Positions 1 to 8,309 of a stretch of 44,716 bases of DNA are shown here, one piece after another. Each line of letters begins with the position of its first letter. Position 1 is the first letter of the stretch. The notes under the pieces are model-generated. The model worked only from the letters and a program-made list of their open reading frames with translations. It was not told where the DNA came from and ran no database searches. The position numbers and the translations under genes were made by a program. The stretch comes from Bdellovibrionales bacterium (GTDB taxonomy: Bacteria > Bdellovibrionota > UBA2428): NCBI GenBank assembly GCA_018266335.1, contig JAFEAR010000129.1:1-44716 (forward strand), given 5' to 3'.

Positions 1-335
<335 letters not shown>

Positions 336-336
336 T

Positions 337-358
337 TTTGTTTTCTTCGGAAAACAAA
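337..358 (+). other. rRNA spacer hairpin with UUCG loop
   Basis: TTTGTTTTC (337-345) pairs perfectly over nine bases with GAAAACAAA (350-358), closed by the extra-stable loop TTCG (346-349). It sits just after the 23S 3' end. It is probably a processing or folding element of the rRNA precursor rather than a terminator, because 5S follows. The rest of the 23S-5S spacer holds two weaker hairpins (391-402 with a GCAA loop, and 447-463) and no tRNA. Confidence 0.6.
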
Positions 359-507
359 GACAATTTCGCCGATCGCTAATCGAACCTGAGCAGCGCAAGC
401 TGTTTCAGCATTACGAATTAGTGGCAAAACTAACTATCATTATGGTAGATGCGGAATGCATCTTATTTCTAAAACTGCTGGATTACTTTTTTACTATGAC
501 ACGATTT

Positions 508-621
508 GGGGTGTCCATAGAGCGAGGGAAACACCGGATCCCATTCCGAACTCCGAAGTTAAGCCTCGCATCGGCGATGGTACTGCAGGGGAAGCCTTGT
601 GGGAGAGTAGCACGATGCCCC
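508..621 (+). rRNA. rrf: 5S ribosomal RNA
   Basis: The ends GGGGTGTC (508-515) and GATGCCCC (614-621) pair into the terminal helix of 5S rRNA. The interior carries conserved 5S blocks, including CCATTCCGAACTC (541-553), GAAGTTAAG (555-563) and GGGAGAGTAG (601-610). It lies about 170 bases after 23S, as expected for the distal gene of an rRNA operon. The mature 5' end could be one to three bases upstream. Confidence 0.96.
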
Positions 622-631
622 TTTTTTTTTA

Positions 632-668
632 GCCGGATAGGTGGAAACATCTATCCGGCATTTTTTTT
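632..668 (+). terminator. Intrinsic terminator of the rRNA operon
   Basis: GCCGGATAG (632-640) pairs perfectly with CTATCCGGC (651-659), and a run of eight T follows (661-668). A second T run just after 5S (622-630) precedes it. It separates the rRNA operon from the transketolase operon on the same strand. Confidence 0.93.
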
Positions 669-734
669 GCCCAAAAAGCTCTTTATCTACTTGCTGGATT
701 TTCCAAGTTTCGAAATCTCGGCTAAGAGCTTTAT

Positions 735-1622
735 ATGAATTTTCAATGGCCGCGAGAGTCGATTTCTTCTGACTTGTCTCGAAAAGCTTTGAGACAGTCT
801 ATTCTTGAGCAAATTTATTCAGCAAAATCCGGTCATCCGGGCGGATCCTTATCTTTAGTTGAAATTATTGCCGCAATCTTTGATGGTTGTTTTGAGCACG
901 ATGTTAAAAATCCTAACAAAATAGATCGTGATCGGTTGGTGCTATCTAAGGGGCATGGTGTTCCGGCCTTATATTCGGCGATGAGTTTCATGGGTTACTT
1001 TGCTCCATCGGAGCTGAAGAAACTTCGGACTCTCGGACATTTTCTTCAGGGACACCCTGATCGGCACAAATATCCGCTAATGGAAGCTTCGACTGGGAGT
1101 CTAGGACAGGGGGTCTCTGTTGCTCTTGGAGAGGCTCTCGGGTTGCGGTTGAGCTACCGTGATAACAAAATCAAAAGATTGCCGCGTGTTTATTCCATTC
1201 TTGGTGATGGGGAAATGCAGGAAGGGCAAGTTTGGGAATGCCTAATGGCTGCGGGCAAGTTTCGACCGGGAAATCTGATCTTCATTTTAGATTTCAACAA
1301 GGGACAGATTGATGGTCCCGTTGCCGAAGTAATGAACATTGAGCCCATTGAAGACAAATTGCGGGCATTCAATTGGAATGTGAAGCGTGTGGATGGTCAT
1401 GACGTTAAGAAACTTAATGCCATTCTTAAGGACCATCCCATTAAAGAAGATGCTGCTCCACTCTTTATTGTGGCCGATACAGTGAAAGGTAAGGGAGTGC
1501 CGTTCATGGAAAACCAGAACAAGTGGCACGGTTCGGCTCCCAATAGGGAACAGCTCGAAGAGGCCTTGGGGGCCGTATTGCAAGGAAGTGGTGCATTTCC
1601 CTTTGGCCGATTAGTTGATTGA
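735..1622 (+). CDS. Transketolase, N-terminal subunit (split type)
   Basis: This 295-residue protein is the thiamine-diphosphate-binding half of a two-subunit transketolase, which moves two-carbon ketol units between sugar phosphates in the non-oxidative pentose phosphate pathway. Visible marks are the SGHPGGSLS block near residue 32 and the ThDP/Mg motif starting at GDGEMQEGQ, ending in DFNKGQ about 30 residues later. It lacks the pyrimidine-binding and C-terminal domains, which the next gene supplies. ATG at 735 is preceded by AAGAG. It is the first gene of a tight plus-strand run, 66 bases after the rRNA terminator. Split transketolases are known from archaea, Thermotoga and scattered bacteria. 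Confidence 0.93.
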   Translation: MNFQWPRESISSDLSRKALRQSILEQIYSAKSGHPGGSLSLVEIIAAIFDGCFEHDVKNPNKIDRDRLVLSKGHGVPALYSAMSFMGYFAPSELKKLRTLGHFLQGHPDRHKYPLMEASTGSLGQGVSVALGEALGLRLSYRDNKIKRLPRVYSILGDGEMQEGQVWECLMAAGKFRPGNLIFILDFNKGQIDGPVAEVMNIEPIEDKLRAFNWNVKRVDGHDVKKLNAILKDHPIKEDAAPLFIVADTVKGKGVPFMENQNKWHGSAPNREQLEEALGAVLQGSGAFPFGRLVD

Positions 1623-1657
1623 ATTTAGCGCTAAGACTTGTTGGATTTTTAACCCAA

Positions 1658-2656
1658 ATGAAGGGTGTGACAGTGGGACTCAAAGAAACAATTATTGATG
1701 GCAGCATAAAGGCAAAAGCCAGTCGGGCATCCTTCGGAGAAGAGCTGTTGACCCTTGGGGCGCAGAATGCCGATGTGGTTGTTCTGGACGCCGATCTTTC
1801 GAAGTCGACAATGACCTATGCATTCTCGGAAAAATATCCCGAGCGGTTTTTTAATATGGGTATCGCTGAAGCCAACATGATTGGTACCGCGGCGGGCTTG
1901 GCGATGACGGGGAAAATTCCCTTCGCCGCTAGCTTTGGATGTTTTCTTACGGGACGTTTTGATCAAGTGCGGATGAGCATTTCCTTTTCTGGGGCCAATG
2001 TCCGTTTGGTTGGAACTCATGCGGGAGTTTCAATTGGTGAAGATGGCCATTCGCAGATGGCACTTGAGGACCTCATGCTCATGCGCTGTTTGCCGAACAT
2101 GACTGTGTTCCAGCCCGCAGATGACCAAGATACTCGGGACTTTATGCGTTGGAGTTTGAAGCATGATGGACCTTGTTACATGCGCCTCACTCGGCAGAAT
2201 TTGCCGGCTTTACGGCGAATGAACGGGACTGCCTTTGCTCCCGGAAAATGGGCGCTTCTGAATGAAGCACCTATGGCTGGTGGTGTGGTGTTTTTGGCGA
2301 CTGGTGGAGTGATTGAGGCCTGCGTTGATGCAGCTGAAGAGCTATCGAAATCTGGGCACTCCGTTTCGGTCGTGAATGCTAACTGGATCAAACCACTCGA
2401 TGAGGCTTTCTTGCTTCGTTTGGCGGCCGCAAAACCCGCTCTGATTATGACCGTTGAGGACCACTACACTGTGGGCGGTCTGGGCGGGGCAGTGGCAGAA
2501 TTTTACGCTGATAAGGCGCAGGCGCTTAAAGTTGTTCGTTGGGGCGTGCAGGGCTTTGGTCAGTCTGGCAGCCCGGCAGCCACTATGGATCACTATGGGC
2601 TCACTGGACCCAAAATTGCAGCCGCCGTCTCGCGAGAACTGGGGGCGGGCCGATAG
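1658..2656 (+). CDS. Transketolase, C-terminal subunit (split type)
   Basis: This is the partner of the preceding gene, with the pyrimidine-binding domain (RASFGEELLTLG, then FFNMGIAEANMIGTAAGLA) and a transketolase C-terminal domain near residues 200-330. The Glu of GIAEAN corresponds to the catalytic glutamate that activates ThDP. Start choice is unclear. A TTG at 1619 overlaps the upstream stop codon and adds 13 residues, the ATG at 1658 is used here, and a GTG at 1673 has AAGG upstream. No option has a strong ribosome-binding site. The two halves must assemble to form an active enzyme. Confidence 0.9.
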   Translation: MKGVTVGLKETIIDGSIKAKASRASFGEELLTLGAQNADVVVLDADLSKSTMTYAFSEKYPERFFNMGIAEANMIGTAAGLAMTGKIPFAASFGCFLTGRFDQVRMSISFSGANVRLVGTHAGVSIGEDGHSQMALEDLMLMRCLPNMTVFQPADDQDTRDFMRWSLKHDGPCYMRLTRQNLPALRRMNGTAFAPGKWALLNEAPMAGGVVFLATGGVIEACVDAAEELSKSGHSVSVVNANWIKPLDEAFLLRLAAAKPALIMTVEDHYTVGGLGGAVAEFYADKAQALKVVRWGVQGFGQSGSPAATMDHYGLTGPKIAAAVSRELGAGR

Positions 2657-2670
2657 CGGCCTGAAATCCG

Positions 2671-3363
2671 ATGCAGCAGCTTTTGAACTGGCTTAAGCTG
2701 CGGCTAATCTCAATTCTTTTTCATCTGCTCAAGTCGACCTGGCGGCTGGACGAAGAGGACTTGCCGGCTGAAGTTAAGGGAAGATTGGAGCGTGGGGAGC
2801 CCGTTGTATTTGCCCACTTCCACGAGGATGAATGGGCTATGTTGGCCTTTTATTCTCATCGTCAGATGAATGTGTTGGTTTCTCTGAGCGCCGATGGGGG
2901 CGTTATGGCGGCATTCCTTGAGCGTTTAGGCTATCAGGTGTCGCGCGGATCTTCGAGTAAGGGGGGCGCTACGGGGCTCCTACAGTTGATTCGTTCCGTG
3001 AAGGCCAATGCCAACAGGGCTGTTAGTTTGGCGGTGGATGGGCCTCGGGGGCCGCGCCGCAGGGCTAAGAATGGGGTCTTTAAGCTCGCTGAAAGCTTAA
3101 ATGCACCGATTGTTTCTGGGGCAGCAGTGGCGGCTCACCCGATTATTTTTAAGAAGTCATGGTCTAAGGCCTTTGTTCCGTTGCCATTTAGTCGTGTCAA
3201 ATTGGTTTATGCCCCGATTATGGACTCGGCTGAAGTGAAGCGGGGTGTAGAGCGAGATGACTACGCCACTCTGGCTTTTGCGCTCGAGGAGCGTATGAAG
3301 GCGGCCAAACAGAACGCCATTGCTCAGCTGGGAGGCGAAAAAGCGCTCCCTGCTTCTCTCTGA
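2671..3363 (+). CDS. DUF374 lysophospholipid acyltransferase-like protein
   Basis: The 230 residues fit the DUF374 branch of the lysophospholipid acyltransferase superfamily, which is related to lipid A and phospholipid acyltransferases. Supporting motifs are FAHFHEDEW near residue 47, in the place of the HxxxxD acyltransferase box, the block RGSSSKGG, and AVDGPRGPRR near residue 122. An N-terminal hydrophobic stretch (LRLISILFHLL) suggests membrane association. It follows transketolase by 14 bases and precedes the hexosaminidase by 26, so it is probably co-transcribed. The acyl substrate cannot be read from the sequence. An envelope-lipid role is inference. Confidence 0.8.
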   Translation: MQQLLNWLKLRLISILFHLLKSTWRLDEEDLPAEVKGRLERGEPVVFAHFHEDEWAMLAFYSHRQMNVLVSLSADGGVMAAFLERLGYQVSRGSSSKGGATGLLQLIRSVKANANRAVSLAVDGPRGPRRRAKNGVFKLAESLNAPIVSGAAVAAHPIIFKKSWSKAFVPLPFSRVKLVYAPIMDSAEVKRGVERDDYATLAFALEERMKAAKQNAIAQLGGEKALPASL

Positions 3364-3389
3364 AAGAAATCCTCGAGTATTCTGAGCTC

Positions 3390-5030
3390 ATGTTGTCGCT
3401 TACTTTTTGGACGCGAACGGGCACTTGGCTGCTGGCGGTGCTGCTCGGAGCTGATGTCTGGGCTCAGGATTTGAGCGCCTGGAGTGTGGACGACAAAATT
3501 GGGCAGCTGTTCATGGTGGGATATCGGTCCGATGAGCAAGTGCTTCGGATGCGTCCTGCGGGTGTGGCTCTTTTTTCGTGGAGTCTCAAAGATGTGGGGC
3601 ACGCCCATGCTTTGGCGTTGCGACTGAAAAAAATGGGCAAGGAGCAGTTAAAGAGCCCGTTATTTATTGCCATTGATCATGAGGGGGGACAGGTCTTGCG
3701 CTTGCGCCGCGGTCTGACCAATTTTCCTGATGCTGCGGCGATTGGGGCGACTCGGGATCCGGTGCTTGCTCGGCGGGTGGGTGAAGCAATGGGTGAAGAG
3801 CTTTCCGCTTTGGGCGTGAACATGAACCTTGCGCCGGTATTGGATTTGGGAAATTCGCGGTCATTTCTGCAGAATCGAATCTGGGGTGCGGAAGGTAGTC
3901 CTGTGGGGGAAATGACGTCGTCTTTCATCGTTGGATTGCAGTCACGGGGAGTTTTGGCTGTAGCGAAACATTTCCCTGGGCATGGTCGGAGTTCGGTTGA
4001 TTCGCATTTTGCGCTTCCTAGGCTAGATGTGAGTCTGGAAGAGCTATGGCGGCAAGATTTGGCGCCCTTTCGGCAGGCCCAGATTGCAGGCGTTAAAGCC
4101 GTTATGAGTGCGCACGTGGTGATCCCGTCCGTTGATAAAGTTCCGGCATCGATGTCGCCCAAGTTTTTAACTGAACTACTGCGTAAAAAACTGGGCTTCG
4201 AAGGGTTGATTTTTACCGATGACCTGGAAATGGGAGGCGTTACCGATTGGGGTGACGCGGGAGAGGTTGGTCTGCGCGCGTTGAAGGCCGGTAGCGATAT
4301 TCTTTTGGTGGTGTGGTCTGAAGAGGCGCAGCGTAAGGCCGAAGCACGGATTAAGCGCGCACTGCGAGATGGAGAGATATCCGTCGAAGAAATTGACTCC
4401 AAGGTGCGCAGAATTCTTCGAGTTAAAAAAGAGTTAGCAGTTGGGGAGTCGCAGGGGCATGCTGACGATCCAAAATGGCGAGCGAAACTAATGACTCCTT
4501 CTTCCTTGGCGTTGGTGGAGGAAGTGTTGGATCGGGCCTTGGAGTGGGTCGGGGGGGACTCTCGCAAAGGTAGCCAGGCTCTGGTACAGCGCTGGGCAGA
4601 ACCCTGGACGGTCGTTTTGCCGCGTGAGCGCTTTGTTAGCGTTTGGAAGGCTTTGCGTCCGCAGGATGACTTGCACGTTGTTCCTCGGCGGGTAGACGAG
4701 GCTGGAGCGCGCCAGCTAGCCCAACAAATGAAAGTTTGGATTGGAATGGATCGTCCGGTCGTGGTGCTGACGGGGCCCCGGGCCGTTTCGGACGAGCGGG
4801 TTTTCTCGGAAATTCGTATTGCCATGAATGGAGTGATCAAGCGGGAGCCCAAGAGCCCCTTTGTCCTTTGGGCGCATCAGGGGGGAAGTCCCGTAGCAAT
4901 AAGGAAAGATTTAGCTCATTCCCGGATGGGCATTGTAAGCCTCCACACCTCCTCCCAAAAGGGTATCTCTGAACTCCTGAAACTGCTAAAAGACGGAGCT
5001 GGAGATACCCGTGGAAGTCAGCTTCGGTGA
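3390..5030 (+). CDS. nagZ: Secreted glycoside hydrolase family 3 beta-N-acetylhexosaminidase
   Basis: This is a GH3 enzyme of the NagZ type, which cleaves terminal N-acetylglucosamine from muropeptides or chitin-like oligosaccharides. The signature KHFPGHG lies at residues 193-199, followed by DSH (204-206), the loop carrying the His-Asp acid/base pair. The nucleophile region FTDDLEMGG is at 275-283. Residues 1-25 look like a Sec signal peptide ending in VWA. The usual cytoplasmic NagZ is about 340 residues, whereas this one has some 190 extra C-terminal residues and an export signal. It probably acts in the periplasm or outside the cell. The 3' end overlaps the next gene by 20 bases. Confidence 0.88.
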   Translation: MLSLTFWTRTGTWLLAVLLGADVWAQDLSAWSVDDKIGQLFMVGYRSDEQVLRMRPAGVALFSWSLKDVGHAHALALRLKKMGKEQLKSPLFIAIDHEGGQVLRLRRGLTNFPDAAAIGATRDPVLARRVGEAMGEELSALGVNMNLAPVLDLGNSRSFLQNRIWGAEGSPVGEMTSSFIVGLQSRGVLAVAKHFPGHGRSSVDSHFALPRLDVSLEELWRQDLAPFRQAQIAGVKAVMSAHVVIPSVDKVPASMSPKFLTELLRKKLGFEGLIFTDDLEMGGVTDWGDAGEVGLRALKAGSDILLVVWSEEAQRKAEARIKRALRDGEISVEEIDSKVRRILRVKKELAVGESQGHADDPKWRAKLMTPSSLALVEEVLDRALEWVGGDSRKGSQALVQRWAEPWTVVLPRERFVSVWKALRPQDDLHVVPRRVDEAGARQLAQQMKVWIGMDRPVVVLTGPRAVSDERVFSEIRIAMNGVIKREPKSPFVLWAHQGGSPVAIRKDLAHSRMGIVSLHTSSQKGISELLKLLKDGAGDTRGSQLR

Positions 5031-5283
5031 ACTTGTTCTGATCGCCCTCATTGCGTTGACGGTCTTGGGACCGAAAGAACTCGTATTCCGCGCGCACCAG
5101 TTGGGTCGGTGGATTGCCAAAATCCGCACCGAAATCAATAATTTTAAAATTCTCGCTGAAGAGCAAATCTTGCGGGAGCAAGAGCAGCAAATAAATCGTG
5201 AGTTGCTCGCCAAAAAAGAGGCGGTAGAGACGGAGGTGGCGCATGTCGACGGAGAATCCGGGCACCCTCGCGAACCCTCCTGA
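5011..5283 (+). CDS. tatB: Twin-arginine translocase TatA/TatB-like subunit
   Basis: This 90-residue protein has the TatA/B plan: a short N-terminal membrane helix (residues 3-19), the LGPKEL hinge, an amphipathic helix (RAHQLGRWIAKIRTEI) and a charged, Gln/Glu-rich tail. The GLU at position 7 and the GPKEL motif favour TatB over TatA. It starts at GTG 5011 with GGAG upstream (GGAGCTGGAG, 4995-5004), inside the end of the hexosaminidase gene. It overlaps tatC by 41 bases. It is the only TatA/B protein in this window, so TatA is either elsewhere or this protein does both jobs. Confidence 0.87.
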   Translation: MEVSFGELVLIALIALTVLGPKELVFRAHQLGRWIAKIRTEINNFKILAEEQILREQEQQINRELLAKKEAVETEVAHVDGESGHPREPS

Positions 5284-6037
5284 CTCCCGCCTTCTGGCGA
5301 TGGCACGGCGTCCTTTGCTGGCGCACATTGAAGAGTTGTTGATTCGGCTTCGCCGTAGCTTGTTTTGGGTTTTGTTGGGCAGCGTCGGCGGATATTTGCT
5401 GTCGAATCAGGCCATGCGTGCGCTAGAACAGCCGCTCTTGGATCGTTTGCCGGCGGGCGGACACCTGGTGTTTACGGCCCCCTTCGAAAAGATTTGGGTC
5501 TACATGCGAGTGTCTTTGTACATTGGCATTGCCTTTGTGTTGCCGGCGCTGGCGTGGGAGGCCGCGGCCTTTGCGGGACCGGGGCTTAAGCGACATGAGA
5601 AACGGCGCATTGCGACCTTCGTGGCGCTCTTCACGGTGTTCTTTGTTCTGGGCTTAGCGCTTGGCTATCGGTACGTACTTCCGGTTGTGATTGATGCTGC
5701 GGTGCGCTTCGGCGGCGGATTTGAGCAACCCTTTCTTACTCTTTCTTCCTATATCAACGTGAGCATTGGAGTGTTGTTGTTTAGTGCGCTCATGTTGGAA
5801 ATTCCGGTGGTGATGACCCACCTTTCCGGATGGGGTTGGATTAAGGCCGAATCTTGGGGGCGCTGGCGTCGATTCGCCCTGGTGGTCAACGCAATCGCCT
5901 CGGCTATTTTGAGTCCTCCCGATGCAATGAGCATGATCGTCATGATGATTCCCCTGCAGCTTCTCTACGAGAGTGGAATCTGGGGAGCTCGCGTGGCACA
6001 ATGGTGGTTCTATGAACCATCGTCTCGCCGCTCTTAG
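5243..6037 (+). CDS. tatC: Sec-independent protein translocase TatC
   Basis: TatC is the multispanning core of the twin-arginine translocase and binds the RR signal peptides of folded substrates. The protein has 264 residues and about six hydrophobic segments. Typical blocks are the N-terminal LLAHIEELLIRLRR, the first periplasmic loop with FTAPFEKIWVYMRVS, the FxxGPGLKRHEKR cytoplasmic turn, and SPPDAMSMIVMMIPLQLLYE near the C-terminus. ATG 5243 has GGAGGT five bases upstream, so it is preferred over the internal ATG at 5300. Extensive overlaps on both sides indicate coupled translation. Confidence 0.95.
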   Translation: MSTENPGTLANPPDSRLLAMARRPLLAHIEELLIRLRRSLFWVLLGSVGGYLLSNQAMRALEQPLLDRLPAGGHLVFTAPFEKIWVYMRVSLYIGIAFVLPALAWEAAAFAGPGLKRHEKRRIATFVALFTVFFVLGLALGYRYVLPVVIDAAVRFGGGFEQPFLTLSSYINVSIGVLLFSALMLEIPVVMTHLSGWGWIKAESWGRWRRFALVVNAIASAILSPPDAMSMIVMMIPLQLLYESGIWGARVAQWWFYEPSSRRS

Positions 6038-6896
6038 TTTGAGCTTTTTGTTTCTTCTGGCAACAGGTTTGATGGGCTGTAAACCCCAAGCTCATTCAGC
6101 TAGTGAAATTGTTATTGGTGTTCAGCCTAATGAAAAAGACCGGGGATTGGATTCACTCGGTGAAGAGCTGAGTCGTCGCACTGGGCTCAAGGTTTCGATC
6201 TTTGCCCCAAAAGATTACGCCGATCTGGTTCAGCGCTTTCGTGATGGCCAAGTAAATTTTGCATTTTTCTCGCCGCTCACTTTTATTCAGGCCGAGCAAG
6301 AAGCGGGGGCGAAAGCTCTCCTGAAAAAAGTTTATGGGAAATCAGAGTTCTACTATTCCGCCGTGGTGGTGAGAGCAGACTCGTCTTTCCGCAAGGCGCA
6401 GGATCTTAAGGGGAAGCGCTTTGGCTTCGTTGATCCTAAGAGCACGAGTGGTTTTTTGTATCCGCGGGTATTACTACGTAAGGCGGGCTTTGATCCGTTG
6501 GAAGGGCCGCACGAATTTTTGGGCACCCACCAAGGGGCTGTGCAGGCTCTGCTGGATAAAAAGGTAGATGCTGTTGGCGTTTGGGCCGATGATCCCGCAT
6601 TGGGAACGGGCGCGTGGAATGATGAGCCGTTCGCGAAGGTTCCAAAGGGAACTTTCCGGGTCGTTACGGTTTCGGAACCCATTCCGAATGATGCCTTTGC
6701 CGTTCGTGATAAGTATTATCAGGAAAATCCGCTCGTGGTGTTCAAGGTCATGGAAGCCATGATCAGCATGGGCGAAGATGGCGATAAAAAAATTCTTAAA
6801 CAAATTTTTAACGTAGATCGCATGGCAACGGCCACCTCGCGTCACTACGACAGCGTGCGGGCCCTCCAGGCGCTCCTGAATGAGAGTAAAAAGTGA
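6012..6896 (+). CDS. phnD: PhnD-like phosphate/phosphonate-binding lipoprotein
   Basis: This is a periplasmic solute-binding protein of the PhnD family, which feeds phosphonate, phosphite or related anions to an ABC importer. It has a lipoprotein signal ending in LMGC, with the lipidated Cys at residue 23 from ATG 6012. Family blocks include IGVQPNEKDRGL, FRDGQVNFAFFSPLTF, LKGKRFGFVDPKSTSGFLYP and GTHQGAVQALLDKKVDAVGV. The start at 6012 lies inside tatC. A longer ORF from 5973 would put the hydrophobic segment too far in. No permease or ATPase gene is next to it, so its partner is unknown. Confidence 0.85.
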   Translation: MNHRLAALSLSFLFLLATGLMGCKPQAHSASEIVIGVQPNEKDRGLDSLGEELSRRTGLKVSIFAPKDYADLVQRFRDGQVNFAFFSPLTFIQAEQEAGAKALLKKVYGKSEFYYSAVVVRADSSFRKAQDLKGKRFGFVDPKSTSGFLYPRVLLRKAGFDPLEGPHEFLGTHQGAVQALLDKKVDAVGVWADDPALGTGAWNDEPFAKVPKGTFRVVTVSEPIPNDAFAVRDKYYQENPLVVFKVMEAMISMGEDGDKKILKQIFNVDRMATATSRHYDSVRALQALLNESKK

Positions 6897-7438
6897 TTTC
6901 GGTACCTAAAAATTTCGAACTGCTTTATTCGCCCGAGCAAATTCAGACCATGATTCAGCGCATGGCTGAGCAAATTCGCAAGGCCTATCCGGCCGATGCG
7001 GAGATTGTTTGTGTGGGTGTACTTAAAGGTGCCTGGATTTTTCATGCGGATTTGGTGCGCGCTCTGGAGCGAGATGTTTTGATTGATTTTATGCGTGCGA
7101 CTTCCTATGGGTCCGGGACGCAAACTTCCGGAGTGGTGCGCATACTCAAGGATATCGAGGTCGATATCCGCGGAAAACATGTGCTGTTGATTGAAGAGAT
7201 TGTCGACAGTGGACGAACTCTTTCTTTTATTCAGCAGCGCCTGGCTAGCGGAAATGCGGCTTCGGTGAAGATTGCGGCCTTGCTGGATAAGAAGGCCCGC
7301 CGCGAAGTTCCCTGTGAGGCAGATTTCGTAGGCGCAGTCGTCGATAATTATTTTCTAGTTGGGTACGGGCTCGATTGGGCAGAGAAGTACCGCAACTTGC
7401 CTGGCGTGTACAAAGTTCACGGCGAAAAGCTTACCTGA
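6893..7438 (+). CDS. hpt: Hypoxanthine phosphoribosyltransferase
   Basis: This is a purine salvage enzyme that converts hypoxanthine or guanine plus PRPP to IMP or GMP. At 181 residues it is the usual length. The PRPP-binding loop is LLIEEIVDSGRTL near residue 102, GVLKGAWIF is the phosphate-contacting block near residue 44, and DNYFLVGYGLDWAEKYRNLP is the C-terminal family signature. It begins at GTG 6893, overlapping the upstream TGA (GTGA), which suggests coupling to phnD. It closes the plus-strand run. Only nine bases separate it from the convergent M14-like gene, and no terminator hairpin is visible there. Confidence 0.95.
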   Translation: MISVPKNFELLYSPEQIQTMIQRMAEQIRKAYPADAEIVCVGVLKGAWIFHADLVRALERDVLIDFMRATSYGSGTQTSGVVRILKDIEVDIRGKHVLLIEEIVDSGRTLSFIQQRLASGNAASVKIAALLDKKARREVPCEADFVGAVVDNYFLVGYGLDWAEKYRNLPGVYKVHGEKLT

Positions 7439-7447
7439 CGCGCGATC

Positions 7448-8302
7448 TTAGAGGTGCGCGAATTCAGGCGGCATTTCGAGCGCCGGCACAATCAAATGCT
7501 CCAAAGAGAAAGGCTCTTCTTTAGGCGGATTGAAGCGCTCGGCTTCTAGCAGCCACTTGAGGCAGGGACCGATGGATTTTTTCCAGTCGGTTTCGCGAAC
7601 TTCGTCGAAAGACTTTTTAGAATCATCGAGCGAAATTTCGATCCAGAAAATACCTTGAGCTGCGCACCAAGTTTGTAGGCCGCTTACGGGTGAAGTTCCG
7701 ACTTCGGGGCTTTCTAGCGCTTGGAGCGGACGTTCGGTAAGGTCCGCCAATTTTTGGGAAACCGTGGCGGGGAGTCCGACGGTGGTGACGCCCGTTTGCC
7801 CAATCGTAAAGGTAATCACGGCTTTGGGCTGGGCCATAGCGAGCCAGCGCTCAAGAGTGGCCGCCTCGGGGGACTGCGCTTTGCCATCGGCAAAGATATC
7901 GCGCATGTCGTGACCCGAGTGGTTCATCCAACCATTTTTGGGGTCGCTGGAAGGGTTCACTACGGGAGTGACGAAAACGTCGGCTTGCGGGCTCAGAACA
8001 CCCTTGGTGAGGGCTTTTTGCAGCAGGCCGGAGATGTGGACGTCGTTCTTAGAGGGGCCTTGAAAGCCGGAGAGTACGAAGATTTTATTGTCCGTATTTG
8101 CTGCCTTGCCCGGGTGCCGGAAGAATTGCATCGGCACAATGTTTCTGCCCCCGATCGTCTCGGGCGCAATTTGAGTCATTTCGAGGAGGGTCACAGCGGA
8201 GGAGTTTTGCAGCTTCATCGAAGCGAACCATACAACCACTTTTTCGGGTTGAGAAGGGAAAAAAGGGGGGGATTTGCGAGGGACCCACTCTGTGCTACCC
8301 AT
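7448..8302 (-). CDS. M14-like (murein peptide amidase type) protein, zinc site degenerate
   Basis: The fold signals of an M14 carboxypeptidase or MpaA-like amidase can be seen. VLSGFQGPSKND stands where the family has G-x-HGxE, NPSSDPKNGW stands where it has NPDG, and FWIEISL stands where the catalytic Glu strand (TxELP) falls. The zinc ligands His and Glu of the first motif are replaced, and the later HS motif is not found, so metal-dependent catalysis is doubtful. The assignment is moderate. The start is uncertain: ATG codons at 8311, 8302 and 8218 are in frame, and the first two overlap the divergent helicase start. It may be a binding or regulatory relative. Confidence 0.5.
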   Translation of the reverse strand: MGSTEWVPRKSPPFFPSQPEKVVVWFASMKLQNSSAVTLLEMTQIAPETIGGRNIVPMQFFRHPGKAANTDNKIFVLSGFQGPSKNDVHISGLLQKALTKGVLSPQADVFVTPVVNPSSDPKNGWMNHSGHDMRDIFADGKAQSPEAATLERWLAMAQPKAVITFTIGQTGVTTVGLPATVSQKLADLTERPLQALESPEVGTSPVSGLQTWCAAQGIFWIEISLDDSKKSFDEVRETDWKKSIGPCLKWLLEAERFNPPKEEPFSLEHLIVPALEMPPEFAHL

Positions 8303-8309
8303 AGACCCC

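Noticed and set aside
336..505. Possible tRNA in the 23S-5S spacer
   Set aside because: Hairpins are present but no cloverleaf, no TPsiC-like GGTTCRA block and no acceptor stem.
3677..4852. Open frame of 391 codons antisense to the hexosaminidase
   Set aside because: Ser/Arg/Pro/Thr-rich composition, no motif, no ribosome-binding site; GH3 motifs are on the other strand.
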